Position numbers and translations under genes: made by a program. Below, in pieces: positions 8,199 to 15,865 of a DNA stretch of 49,986 bases. The stretch is from the NCBI GenBank assembly GCA_035699745.1, contig DASSPH010000038.1, positions 1 to 49,986 on the forward strand. The letters are read 5' to 3'. Below the pieces are notes generated by a model. It was not told the DNA's origin and made no database searches. It worked only from the letters and a program-made list of their open reading frames with translations. Every line of letters starts with the position of its first letter. Positions within the stretch are counted from its first letter, which is position 1. Origin of the DNA: Vicinamibacterales bacterium. GTDB taxonomy: Bacteria; Acidobacteriota; Vicinamibacteria; Vicinamibacterales; 2-12-FULL-66-21.

Positions 8199-9346
8199 CC
8201 GTCCGCGCGACGATCCTGGCGACGGCGCTGTGCGCGGCCCTGGCCGCGTGCAGCGCGCCATCGGCGCCGGAGATCGGCCTCGATCTCTCCAACCCGAAGA
8301 CGCCCGCAATCGTCGTGCGCGGGCTGTCGCGGGGCGATCTCCGCGCCATCGACCGCGCGGCGCTCTCCCGCGACCGGTGGACCGCGCTCCTCCGGGTCGC
8401 GGTCGCGGCGGACGGCCGGCCCGCCGACATCCCGGTGGCCGGCTCGTACGCCGTCGACAGCGGCACCCTTCGCTTCACGCCGATCGTCCCCTTCGAACCC
8501 GGCCGCTCCTACGTCGTCGTCCTGGATCCGGCGGCGGCGCCCGGCGGCGCGCTGGCCGGCGCGCAGCGTCTCACGCACACCGTCGCGGCCCCGCCGGCCC
8601 CGCGGAGCGACCCGGTTCGCGTCACCGGCGTCTATCCGGCCGGTCCCCAAGTGCCCGCCAACCTGCTCCGCATGTACGTGGAATTCTCCGGACCGATGGG
8701 AACGCGCCCGGGCCAGGACTACGTCCGGCTGGTGGATGGTGAGGGCCGCGACATTCCCGACGCGCTGCTGCCCCTCGACACCGGCTTGTGGAACGGCGAT
8801 CGGACGCGCTTCACGATCCTGTTCGATCCGGGCCGTGTGAAACGCGGCATCCTGCCGAACCGGACGATGGGACGGCCGCTGCGCCCGGGCGGCACGTTCT
8901 CGATTCTGGTGGCGCGCGACTGGCCCGATGCGCACGGTCAGCCGCTGACGGCGGCGTTCGAGAAGACGTACCGCGTCGGCGCGGCACGCGAACAGGCGCT
9001 GTCGACGCGGGTGTGGCGGGTCAGCGCGCCGGCGGCCGATACGCGCGAACCGCTCCATGTCGCCTTTCCCTTTCCGCTCGACCGCGGCCTGCTGCAGCGG
9101 GCGCTGACCGTGATTCGCATCGACCCGGGCGGCGATGGGACGGTTGCCGGCTCGGTCGCCGTCGATCCCGGCGAGACGGCATGGCGCTTCGTGCCGTCCA
9201 CCGCCTGGCGCGCCGGCGACTACGCCGTTTCCGTGCTGCCGGCGCTGGAAGATCCCAGCGGCAACCGCATCGGCCAGGCGTTCGAGACGCGGAACACTGA
9301 CGACGTCGAAGGTCCGCCGGCGCGGGTCCTCTTCAGCATTCGCTGA
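8195..9346 (+). CDS. lipoprotein of unknown function, probable CTG start
   Basis: A 383-residue predicted lipoprotein. Reading from CTG at 8195 gives 'MTVRATILATALCAALAAC', a full lipoprotein signal with lipobox LAAC. No in-frame ATG, GTG or TTG lies close upstream, and downstream starts would remove the signal. The CTG overlaps the TGA stop of the preceding gene (CTGA), as in coupled pairs. The mature protein has repeated strand-rich segments ('LRFTPIVPFEPGRSYVVVL', 'LRMYVEFSGPMG', 'AWRFVPSTAWRAGDYAVSVL') resembling bacterial Ig-like (SbsA-type) domains. Function is unknown. The start codon is inferred, not proven; the lipobox is the main support. Confidence 0.78.
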   Translation: MTVRATILATALCAALAACSAPSAPEIGLDLSNPKTPAIVVRGLSRGDLRAIDRAALSRDRWTALLRVAVAADGRPADIPVAGSYAVDSGTLRFTPIVPFEPGRSYVVVLDPAAAPGGALAGAQRLTHTVAAPPAPRSDPVRVTGVYPAGPQVPANLLRMYVEFSGPMGTRPGQDYVRLVDGEGRDIPDALLPLDTGLWNGDRTRFTILFDPGRVKRGILPNRTMGRPLRPGGTFSILVARDWPDAHGQPLTAAFEKTYRVGAAREQALSTRVWRVSAPAADTREPLHVAFPFPLDRGLLQRALTVIRIDPGGDGTVAGSVAVDPGETAWRFVPSTAWRAGDYAVSVLPALEDPSGNRIGQAFETRNTDDVEGPPARVLFSIR

Positions 9347-9401
9347 GGCGCGGGCGCGCCAGCCTGCCGGCGCCGGAACCACCGTTCGTCACTCGGTGCA
9401 A

Positions 9402-9430
9402 CCAACTATACGCCTTGAGCGTATAGTTGG
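9402..9430. promoter_or_regulatory. PadR 2 operator: perfect 12-bp inverted repeat over the -10 box
   Basis: CCAACTATACGC and its exact reverse complement GCGTATAGTTGG flank a 5-nt spacer CTTGA. TATAGT at 9422-9427, inside the right arm, lies 6 nt before the ATG at 9434. A protein bound here would cover the promoter. Autorepression by the PadR encoded just downstream is inferred. Confidence 0.75.
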
Positions 9431-9433
9431 CCG

Positions 9434-9778
9434 ATGGACCCCGCCCGCTTCCTTCCGCTGACGCCGGTCGTGTTCGAGATCATGCTCGCCCTCGCGGCCG
9501 GCGAGCGGCACGGCTACGAGATCATGCAGGACGTCGAGCGCCGCACCGACGGGCGGATCGTGCTCCACCCCGGCACGCTGTACCGCGCCCTCAGCCGGCT
9601 CCTGGATCAAGGCCTCATCGAGGAGATCGACGCGCGGCCGGCGGCCGATCGCGACGACGAGCGGCGGCGCTACTACCGCGTGAGCGCGCTCGGACGGGCG
9701 GTTGCGCGCGCCGAGGTCGAACGGCTCGCGAGCCAGGTATCCGCCGCCCGCCGCGCCTTCCGCGGGGATCGCGCATGA
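9434..9778 (+). CDS. PadR-family transcriptional regulator (module 2)
   Basis: A 114-residue winged-helix PadR protein: 'LTPVVFEIMLALAAGERHGY' then 'EIMQDVERRTDGRIVLHPGT' and 'LYRALSRLLDQGLI' form the helix-turn-helix, and 'DERRRYYRVSALGRAVA' the wing. The ATG at 9434 lies only 4 nt after the large inverted repeat and 6 nt after TATAGT, so the transcript is probably leaderless and the repressor site would block it. Its stop overlaps the start of the next permease gene (ATGA at 9775-9778). Sequence differs clearly from PadR 1 and PadR 3 in this window, so the modules are not recent duplicates. Confidence 0.92.
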   Translation: MDPARFLPLTPVVFEIMLALAAGERHGYEIMQDVERRTDGRIVLHPGTLYRALSRLLDQGLIEEIDARPAADRDDERRRYYRVSALGRAVARAEVERLASQVSAARRAFRGDRA

Positions 9779-12447
9779 GGATGGCGGCGGTCTACCGCCA
9801 GCTGCTGCGCGCATATCCGCGTGCGTTCCGCGAGCGGTTCGCCGACGGCATGCAGCAGGCGTTTCGCCATCGCTACACGGAGGCCGTGCGCCGCGGACGA
9901 CTGGCCGCAGCGCTGTTTCTGCTCCGCACGCTGGCCGACATCGCGTTCAACGCGGCGGCGGCGCGGCTCAACGCCCGGGAAAGGACGCCCATGAACTGGC
10001 GATCGCTCGGCTCGGACGCGCGCCATGCGGCGCGCATGTTCCTCCGCAACCCGGTGTTCACCGCGCTGGCCGTCGCCGCGCTCGCGCTCGGCATCGGCGC
10101 GAACACCGCCATCTTCACCATCGTGAACGGCGTCCTGCTGAAGCCGCTGCCCTACCTGGACCCGGGCGGCCTGGTGATGGTCTGGAGCACGAATGCCATC
10201 GAGCACCGCGATCGCGACGTGGTCGCCCCGCTCGACTTCCTCGACTATCGCAAGGCGAGCGCGTTCGCCGACCTGCAGGCCGCCTACAGCTTCATCGTCG
10301 GCGCCGCGTTGACCACGGCGGCGGGCAGCGAGCAGGTGGTGACGACCGCGGTGACGCCCGGAATGTTCGAGATGCTCGGCCGCACGCCGGCGCTCGGCCG
10401 GACCTTCACGCCCGCCGACGTGCAGACCGCCGTGATCGTCAGCCACCGGTTCTGGCGCTCGCATCTGGGCGGCGATGCCGACGCGCTCGGCCGTGTGCTG
10501 ACCATCGCCGATCAGCCGCGCACCGTCATCGGCGTCATGCCGGCGGACTTCGTGTTCCCCTACAAGTCGATGCTCGGCCCGTCGGGCTTCTCGCGATCCC
10601 ATGACGTCGACGCCTGGCTGCCGCTGGCCTTCGTCGCCGGCAACAGCCGCGCCACGGGCGTGGCGATGCTGACCCGCAGCGTGCGGTTCCTGTCGGTGGT
10701 CGGACGGCTGAAGCCCGGCGCCACCGTGACGCAGGCGAACGCGGAGATCGCCGGCATCGCGCGTCAGCTCGCGACCACCTACCCGGAGTCGAACCGCACG
10801 GTCGGCGCGTCCGTCGTGCCGCTGCACGAGCAGGCGGTGGGGGCAATGCGTCCAGCGCTGGTGCTGCTGCTCGCCGGCGTGGGATTCGTGCTGCTCATGG
10901 CGTGCGTCAATCTCGCCAACCTGCTGCTGGCGCGCAGCGGCGTGCGGCAGCGCGAGATGGCGGTCCGGTCGGCGCTCGGCGCGGACCGCCGCCGGCTGAT
11001 TGCGCAGACACTCGTGGAAACAGTGCTGCTGGCGCTGATGGGCGGCGGCGTCGCGATCGGCGTGGTGAACGCGAGCATGGGCGCGCTCCTCGCGATGGCG
11101 CCGGCGGACATGCCTCGGCTCGGCGAAGTGCACGCCGATGCCACCGTGATTGGCTATACCTTCCTGCTCTCGCTGGTCACCGGGATTGCGATCGGCGTCG
11201 TGCCCGCCGTGGCCGCCTCGCGCGCGGAACTGCAGACCGCGCTCAAGTCCGGCGGGCGCGGCTCGACCGCCGGCCGGGGTCAGCGCCGGCTGCGCAGTGC
11301 GCTCGTGATCGCCGAGGTGGCTCTCGCGGTCGTCCTGACGCTGGGCGCGGGACTGCTGCTGCGCAGCTTCCTCTCGGTTCTCGCCGTGGATCCCGGATTC
11401 CAGTCCGACCGGCTGCTGACGCTGCAGATTGCGGTGCCGCAGAAATACCAGACGCCGGCGCACCGGCTTGCGCTGTATCGGGATCTGTTCACCCGGCTCG
11501 AGTCGATTCCCGGCGTCCAGTCCGCCGGCGGCACCACACGGCTTCCACTGGGCAGCACCAACGTCACCACGCGGATCGGCGTCGAGGGGAGCGACAAGCC
11601 GCCGGCGGCATGGCCGGAAGTGGAGTTCCGGCGCGCGGTGCACGACTACTTCGAGACGATGGGCATCCCGGTGCTGCGCGGACGTTCGTTCACCGCCGCC
11701 GACAATGCGGAGGCGCCGCCCGTCGTGGTCGTCAATCAGACGATGGCGCGGCAGTTGTTCGCGGACGCCGATCCCGTCGGCAAGCGGATCCGGATGAGTC
11801 CCACGTCGCCGTGGAACACCATCGTCGGCGTCATCGGCGACGTGCGCCACAGCGGGCTCGAGGCGCCTGCCGCCCCGGAGATGTACATTTCGTACCTCCA
11901 GGGCCCTCCGACCAACCCGTTCATCGTCATTCGCACCACGGGCGATCCTGCCGCGCTCGCGGCGACCGTTCGCGGCGAGCTGCGCGCCGTGGACAAGGAG
12001 ATCGCCGCCTACGACATCAGGCCGATGACGCAGGTCAGGGCAGACTCCGTGAGTCAACGCCGGTTCGTGCTGCTGCTGGTCGCGGCGTTCGGAGCGCTGG
12101 CGCTGGTGATGGCGGCGGTCGGCGTCTACGGAGTGATGGCGCTGATCGTCACGGAGCGGACCTGCGAGATCGGCATCCGCCTCGCCCTCGGCGCACAGCC
12201 CGGCTCCGTGCTGCGTCTGGTCGTCGGGCAAGGGGTCACGCTCGCCGCGATCGGCATAGCGCTCGGCGTCGCCGCCTCGTTCGCCGTGACGCCGCTGCTC
12301 ACCACGCAGCTGTTCGGGATCCGGCCGCTCGATCCGGCGACGATGGCGCTCGTGCCGGCGCTTCTCATGGCAATCGCCGCGCTGGCCTGTTACCTGCCGG
12401 CGCGACGGGCGATGCGCATCGATCCGGTGGACGCGCTGCGGGCGTGA
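9775..12447 (+). CDS. ADOP-type ABC transporter permease (MacB/FtsX duplicated) 2
   Basis: An 890-residue duplicated permease. Its prefix differs from module 1: 'YRQLLRAYPRAFRERFADGM' at residues about 6-26 belongs to the second known prefix type, with its own hydrophobic stretch near 40-60. The first core helix lies near 88-110 ('ALAVAALALGIGANTAIF'), followed by MacB_PCD, FtsX helices near 360-470, a second helix at about 505-530 ('SALVIAEVALAVVLTLGAGL') and a second MacB_PCD/FtsX unit to the end. ATGA overlap with padR indicates coupling. An in-frame ATG at 9991 preceded by AAAGGA marks the prefix/core junction. No ATPase partner is nearby. Its TGA stop is also the first three bases of an octamer repeat array. 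Confidence 0.93.
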   Translation: MRMAAVYRQLLRAYPRAFRERFADGMQQAFRHRYTEAVRRGRLAAALFLLRTLADIAFNAAAARLNARERTPMNWRSLGSDARHAARMFLRNPVFTALAVAALALGIGANTAIFTIVNGVLLKPLPYLDPGGLVMVWSTNAIEHRDRDVVAPLDFLDYRKASAFADLQAAYSFIVGAALTTAAGSEQVVTTAVTPGMFEMLGRTPALGRTFTPADVQTAVIVSHRFWRSHLGGDADALGRVLTIADQPRTVIGVMPADFVFPYKSMLGPSGFSRSHDVDAWLPLAFVAGNSRATGVAMLTRSVRFLSVVGRLKPGATVTQANAEIAGIARQLATTYPESNRTVGASVVPLHEQAVGAMRPALVLLLAGVGFVLLMACVNLANLLLARSGVRQREMAVRSALGADRRRLIAQTLVETVLLALMGGGVAIGVVNASMGALLAMAPADMPRLGEVHADATVIGYTFLLSLVTGIAIGVVPAVAASRAELQTALKSGGRGSTAGRGQRRLRSALVIAEVALAVVLTLGAGLLLRSFLSVLAVDPGFQSDRLLTLQIAVPQKYQTPAHRLALYRDLFTRLESIPGVQSAGGTTRLPLGSTNVTTRIGVEGSDKPPAAWPEVEFRRAVHDYFETMGIPVLRGRSFTAADNAEAPPVVVVNQTMARQLFADADPVGKRIRMSPTSPWNTIVGVIGDVRHSGLEAPAAPEMYISYLQGPPTNPFIVIRTTGDPAALAATVRGELRAVDKEIAAYDIRPMTQVRADSVSQRRFVLLLVAAFGALALVMAAVGVYGVMALIVTERTCEIGIRLALGAQPGSVLRLVVGQGVTLAAIGIALGVAASFAVTPLLTTQLFGIRPLDPATMALVPALLMAIAALACYLPARRAMRIDPVDALRA

Positions 12448-12508
12448 TCGCGCGATCGGGTGATCGGGTGATCGGGCGATCGGGCGATCGGGTGATCGGG
12501 TGATCGGA
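12445..12508. repeat. octamer tandem repeat, 8 units
   Basis: Eight head-to-tail copies of YGATCGGG (the first is TGATCGCG, the last TGATCGGA) fill the whole gap between the convergent ADOP 2 and antiporter genes. The first unit supplies the ADOP stop codon and the array ends 2 bp before the antiporter stop. Too short and too regular to be CRISPR. Confidence 0.9.
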
Positions 12509-12509
12509 T

Positions 12510-13847
12510 TTACCGGAAGAGGAGCGCGATCGTCGCGACGATGGTCGGGCCAAGGGCGGCCGCGGCGAGGTAGAGCGGGGAGATGGAGCCTCCGAAGAAG
12601 CGCGCGAGCAGGGCCTGGCCGGCGGGGTTCGGCGCGTTGGCGATCACGGTCAGTCCTCCGCCGGCGACGGCGCCGCCGACGACCGCCAGTTGCAGCGGCG
12701 GATCGAGGTGCGGCACGAGCGTCGCCAGGTAGGTGATCAGCGCGTTGTCGTTGAACGCGGTCAGGAACGCCGCGGTGAGGAACATCGGCGTCTCCGTCAG
12801 GCCGCCCAGTACCGGGCCGATCCACCAGCCCTGCAATCCGCCGTGGATGACGAGTCCGGCCAGAAAGAATCCCACCAGGAGCGGCGTGCGCAGCTCGATG
12901 CGGCTCTGGTGCATGGCGGTGGCGCGCGCGAATCCGAGGAAGAAGAGGAACCCGCCGAGGAACAGCGCCGGATAGTGCGCCGTGAACACGGTCCAGACCA
13001 TGAACGCAAGATGGACCGCCGTCACCCAGGGCGGCATGGGTGTGGTCACCGGTTGATCCGTCGCCGCGTCTTCGTCCGGCGGCGGGAGATCCGCCATCGG
13101 CAGGCGGCCGACGAGCGACTGCAGGTCGCGCCGGAACACCAGGGCGTAGCCGACGCTCGAGACGATCACGGCCAGCACGGCGCGCCAGCCGAAGTGCGTG
13201 AGCATGAAGCCGAGCCCCCAGTCCCAGGGACGCGCCACCATCAGCACCGGCGGCGCGGCGAAATGCGTCAGCGTGCCGCCAATCGAGATGTTGACGAAGA
13301 GGAGGCCGAGCGTCGCGTACCGAAGCCGCATCGGCGGCTGCAGGTCGTAGAACTGCCGCCCCAGCAGCAGCGCGCAGATCGTCATCGCACCCGGCTCGGT
13401 GATGAAGGAGCCGAGCAGCGGCCCGACGATCAAGATCGTCAGCCACCAGGCCGCCGGCGAACCGCCGCCGGCCGCCGCGACGCGGCGCAGCGCCGCTTCC
13501 GCGAACAGCACGATCGGCCGCGTCGACGCGAGCGCCATGATGACGACGACGAAGAGCGCTTCGGTGTAGTTGACGGTGTCGTTGAGGTAGTGCGTCGCCG
13601 CGGCCCAGCCCTTCTCCACCGTCATCGCCGCCAGCAGCACGACCGCCCACAGGCCGAAGACCACTTCGACTTCGCCGGCGAAGTGCAGCAGCTCGCTGCG
13701 GACGCTGCCGGCGGGCGCGCGATGCGCGAGCGCGGCGATGCGCGACGCCGCGAACGTGTGGAGGATCGCCAGCAGGAAGATGCCCGTCGCGACGAGATTG
13801 AACGGGTCCGCCTGGATCTGCGCGCGCAGGACGGCGGCGAGATCCAT
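12510..13847 (-). CDS. putative Na+/H+ antiporter (Na_H_antiport_2 type)
   Basis: A 445-residue membrane protein with about ten or more hydrophobic segments, starting 'MDLAAVLRAQIQADPFNLVA' and containing 'GPLLGSFITEPGAMTICALL', 'LLFVNISIGGTLTHFAAPPV' and 'TAFNDNALITYLATLVPHLD'. These match the putative Na+/H+ antiporter family (Pfam Na_H_antiport_2), part of the ion transporter superfamily with acidic residues in mid-membrane (E in FITEPGA, D in FNDNA). Its ATG follows the stop of the DisA-like gene with no gap (TAGATG), so it is translated from the same message. Export of Na+ in exchange for H+ is the family prediction; ion choice is not proven. Confidence 0.88.
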   Translation of the reverse strand: MDLAAVLRAQIQADPFNLVATGIFLLAILHTFAASRIAALAHRAPAGSVRSELLHFAGEVEVVFGLWAVVLLAAMTVEKGWAAATHYLNDTVNYTEALFVVVIMALASTRPIVLFAEAALRRVAAAGGGSPAAWWLTILIVGPLLGSFITEPGAMTICALLLGRQFYDLQPPMRLRYATLGLLFVNISIGGTLTHFAAPPVLMVARPWDWGLGFMLTHFGWRAVLAVIVSSVGYALVFRRDLQSLVGRLPMADLPPPDEDAATDQPVTTPMPPWVTAVHLAFMVWTVFTAHYPALFLGGFLFFLGFARATAMHQSRIELRTPLLVGFFLAGLVIHGGLQGWWIGPVLGGLTETPMFLTAAFLTAFNDNALITYLATLVPHLDPPLQLAVVGGAVAGGGLTVIANAPNPAGQALLARFFGGSISPLYLAAAALGPTIVATIALLFR

Positions 13848-14996
13848 CTACAGGAGCAGAGCCTCGACCCTGTGCGCGTGGACCATGTTCTCGCACGGTG
13901 ACCACGCGAACACGGTGAAGCGCCCGTCCTGCGAGGCGACCAGGGCGACGGCATCGCGCTGATCGTGCACGAACTGCGCGGCGGAGAGGTGCCGCGTGCC
14001 GCCGAGCGACGACGGATGGCCGACTTTCGGCGCGCCCCCTTCGATCGGTTCGGTGACCGCGGTCAGCTCGACGAGCGGCGAGCCGCGGCGGCGGGTGATC
14101 TTCGCCCCGAAGGCCAGCAGCTCGTGCCGGTCGGTCACGATCGTGGCGCCGTCGACCGCGGTCAGCCCGGCAATACCCTCGATGGCGCGCCCCAGCTCGT
14201 CCTGCCACAGCCGATCGCGATCCACTGCCTTCTGCAGCATCAGGTCCGCGAGCACCGAGAACGGCGGGTTCATCTCGTAGGCAATCGGCTGGACGATCGA
14301 CTCGCGCCATCGCTCCGAGCCGGCGGGGACGACGAGGAGCAGCCCGCCGCGCTTGTGGGCGCGCATCGAGACGGAGAGCTGCACGAGCACGTTGACCGAA
14401 TCGGTCCACGACGCCGGGGTGTCGAACCCGAGCAGCGACGAGAGGAGCGACGGACAATCCGGCAGGCTCGACGCATCCTCGTCGACGATCTTCACCTGGT
14501 CGGCTTCGAGCACCGCGATGTTGGCGAACTTCGTGTGCTCGCCGCCGCGGTGCTGCTTGATGACGAGCAGCCCCGGCGCCGCCACTTCGAGCACCAGGCA
14601 GTACGCCGGCAGGATCCGCGTCGCCCCCCAGACCGCGAGCTTGCCGTCGATCGGCGCCACGCCGAGGTGGATCCCGGGGCGCTCGACCGCGGGCGCCACC
14701 TTGGCGAGCGTGGCCGGCTTCAGCCGCAGCGGCTCGGCGAAGCGGAGCGGGTTCGGCGTTTCGTCGGGCGAGAGCAGCGCCAGCGACACGATCGGCACGT
14801 AACCTTCTTCACGCCGCAGGCTCGTCCAGAACGCGACGTCGATCAGGGTCTCGAGCGCCTCCACGTCCGGGGGCGCGGCAATGACCGACACCGTCCCCTT
14901 GACTTCCTCGCCCTGGGCCGCCTCGACGTGGCGCACGAAGTGCTCCCTGACCCGCTCGGCGACCGATCGCCCTGCCGGATACGCGCCGTACGTCAT
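13848..14996 (-). CDS. DisA_N-like (diadenylate cyclase family) protein with N-terminal DACNV-type sensor region
   Basis: A 382-residue soluble protein. The C-terminal third has the diadenylate cyclase landmarks in order: 'LTAVDGATIVTDRHELLAFG' with DGA at 282-284, and 'GGTRHLSAAQFVHDQRDAVA' with RH at 335-336, then a closing strand 'GRFTVFAW'. The second motif is RHL rather than the canonical RHR. The N-terminal two thirds (to about 240) resembles the DACNV sensor module described in c-di-AMP-linked conflict/nucleotide systems, including a conserved 'HKRGGLLLVVP' at 214-224. It likely makes or senses c-di-AMP; activity is not certain given RHL. It is first in a two-gene operon with a Na+/H+ antiporter. 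Start at 14996 is leaderless-looking (CATAAT, 6 nt, ATG). Confidence 0.83.
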   Translation of the reverse strand: MTYGAYPAGRSVAERVREHFVRHVEAAQGEEVKGTVSVIAAPPDVEALETLIDVAFWTSLRREEGYVPIVSLALLSPDETPNPLRFAEPLRLKPATLAKVAPAVERPGIHLGVAPIDGKLAVWGATRILPAYCLVLEVAAPGLLVIKQHRGGEHTKFANIAVLEADQVKIVDEDASSLPDCPSLLSSLLGFDTPASWTDSVNVLVQLSVSMRAHKRGGLLLVVPAGSERWRESIVQPIAYEMNPPFSVLADLMLQKAVDRDRLWQDELGRAIEGIAGLTAVDGATIVTDRHELLAFGAKITRRRGSPLVELTAVTEPIEGGAPKVGHPSSLGGTRHLSAAQFVHDQRDAVALVASQDGRFTVFAWSPCENMVHAHRVEALLL

Positions 14997-15008
14997 AATT
15001 CAATTATG
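14994..15008. promoter_or_regulatory. symmetric divergent leaderless promoter
   Basis: CATAATT-C-AATTATG is a 15-bp palindrome. Its ends are the start codons of the divergent DisA-like (CAT, minus) and TlpA-like (ATG, plus) genes. On each strand CATAAT (5 of 6 matches to TATAAT) lies exactly 6 nt before the ATG, so each -10 box overlaps the other gene's start codon. There is no space for ribosome binding sites, so both messages would be leaderless and the promoters mutually exclusive. Confidence 0.65.
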
Positions 15009-15824
15009 TCAGCACGCCGCATCTTCGTGTGGGCCTTATGGCTGCTCGGCGGCGCCGCGGTCGTCGCGGCGATGGTCCGGTACACGCGCGGCGTGGAAGC
15101 CGGGCTCGCCAGCGCCCCGGCCGCCTCCGGATCGGTAAGACTCCTGAAAGAGCGGGTGGAGATCCCGGCCTTCGTCGCCACCGATCTGGACGGCCGCCAG
15201 ATTTCCACCGCCGCGCTCCGCGGCAAGGTGGTGCTGGTCAACTTCTGGGCGACCTGGTGCCCGCCGTGCCGCGAAGAGATCCCGGATCTCGTCGCGCTCC
15301 AGGACAAGTACAAGGACCACCTGCAGATCATCGGCGTCTCGCAGGATTCGGGCAGCGTGGAGGCAGTGCGCCGCTTCGCCGCCGAGCACCGCGTCAATTA
15401 TCCGACGGTGATGAGTACGCCGGAAATCGAGCGGCTGTTCCCCGGCGTCTACGCGCTGCCGACCACCTTCATCCTCGATCGGGACGGCAGGCTGGCCCAG
15501 AAGCACATCGGCCTGCTCAATGCCGCGGTGACCGAGAGCGAGACCCGTTCGCTCGCCGGCCTGGCGCCGGAAATCACGGTGGTCTACGCCGAGGAAGAGG
15601 ACAAGGTCCGCCTGGCCAACGCCGCGCAGGCCAACAAGATTCCCGGCATCGACCTCTCGGCGCTGCCGCCCGATCGGCGCGACGAGGTGCTGAAGGCGCT
15701 CAACTCGGAGCACTGCACCTGCGGCTGCGGGCTCACCCTCGCGCAATGCCGCGTCGACGACCCCGATTGCTCGGTCAGCCTGCCGCTCGCGCAGCAGCTG
15801 GTCGAGAAGCTCGCCAGGCAGTAG
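15006..15824 (+). CDS. TlpA/ResA-like membrane-anchored thioredoxin with Cys-rich tail
   Basis: A 272-residue protein with one N-terminal signal anchor ('RIFVWALWLLGGAAVVAAMV', about 5-24). The thioredoxin fold follows: 'GKVVLVNFWATWCPPCREEI' with the WCPPC redox motif near residues 83-87, and 'YALPTTFILDRDG' with the cis-Pro. Such proteins reduce disulfides outside the membrane, for example during cytochrome c maturation, which fits the CxxCH proteins encoded later. The last 36 residues hold an unusual cluster, C237-x-C-x-C241-x6-C248-x6-C255, within 'CTCGCGLTLAQCRVDDPDC'. That motif could bind a metal or be a second redox site; I know it only as a recurring tail in related proteins. Divergent from the DisA-like operon. 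Confidence 0.9.
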   Translation: MSARRIFVWALWLLGGAAVVAAMVRYTRGVEAGLASAPAASGSVRLLKERVEIPAFVATDLDGRQISTAALRGKVVLVNFWATWCPPCREEIPDLVALQDKYKDHLQIIGVSQDSGSVEAVRRFAAEHRVNYPTVMSTPEIERLFPGVYALPTTFILDRDGRLAQKHIGLLNAAVTESETRSLAGLAPEITVVYAEEEDKVRLANAAQANKIPGIDLSALPPDRRDEVLKALNSEHCTCGCGLTLAQCRVDDPDCSVSLPLAQQLVEKLARQ

Positions 15825-15850
15825 CCCGCCGCCGGGCGCGGGCGGCTCGA

Positions 15851-15858
15851 TATAGAAT
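15851..15858 (+). promoter_or_regulatory. putative leaderless promoter -10 (TAGAAT-N7-ATG)
   Basis: TATAGAAT precedes the protease ATG at 15866. TAGAAT (15853-15858) plus a 7-nt gap CTCGCGC reaches the start codon. No ribosome binding site is seen. Confidence 0.5.
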
Positions 15859-15865
15859 CTCGCGC

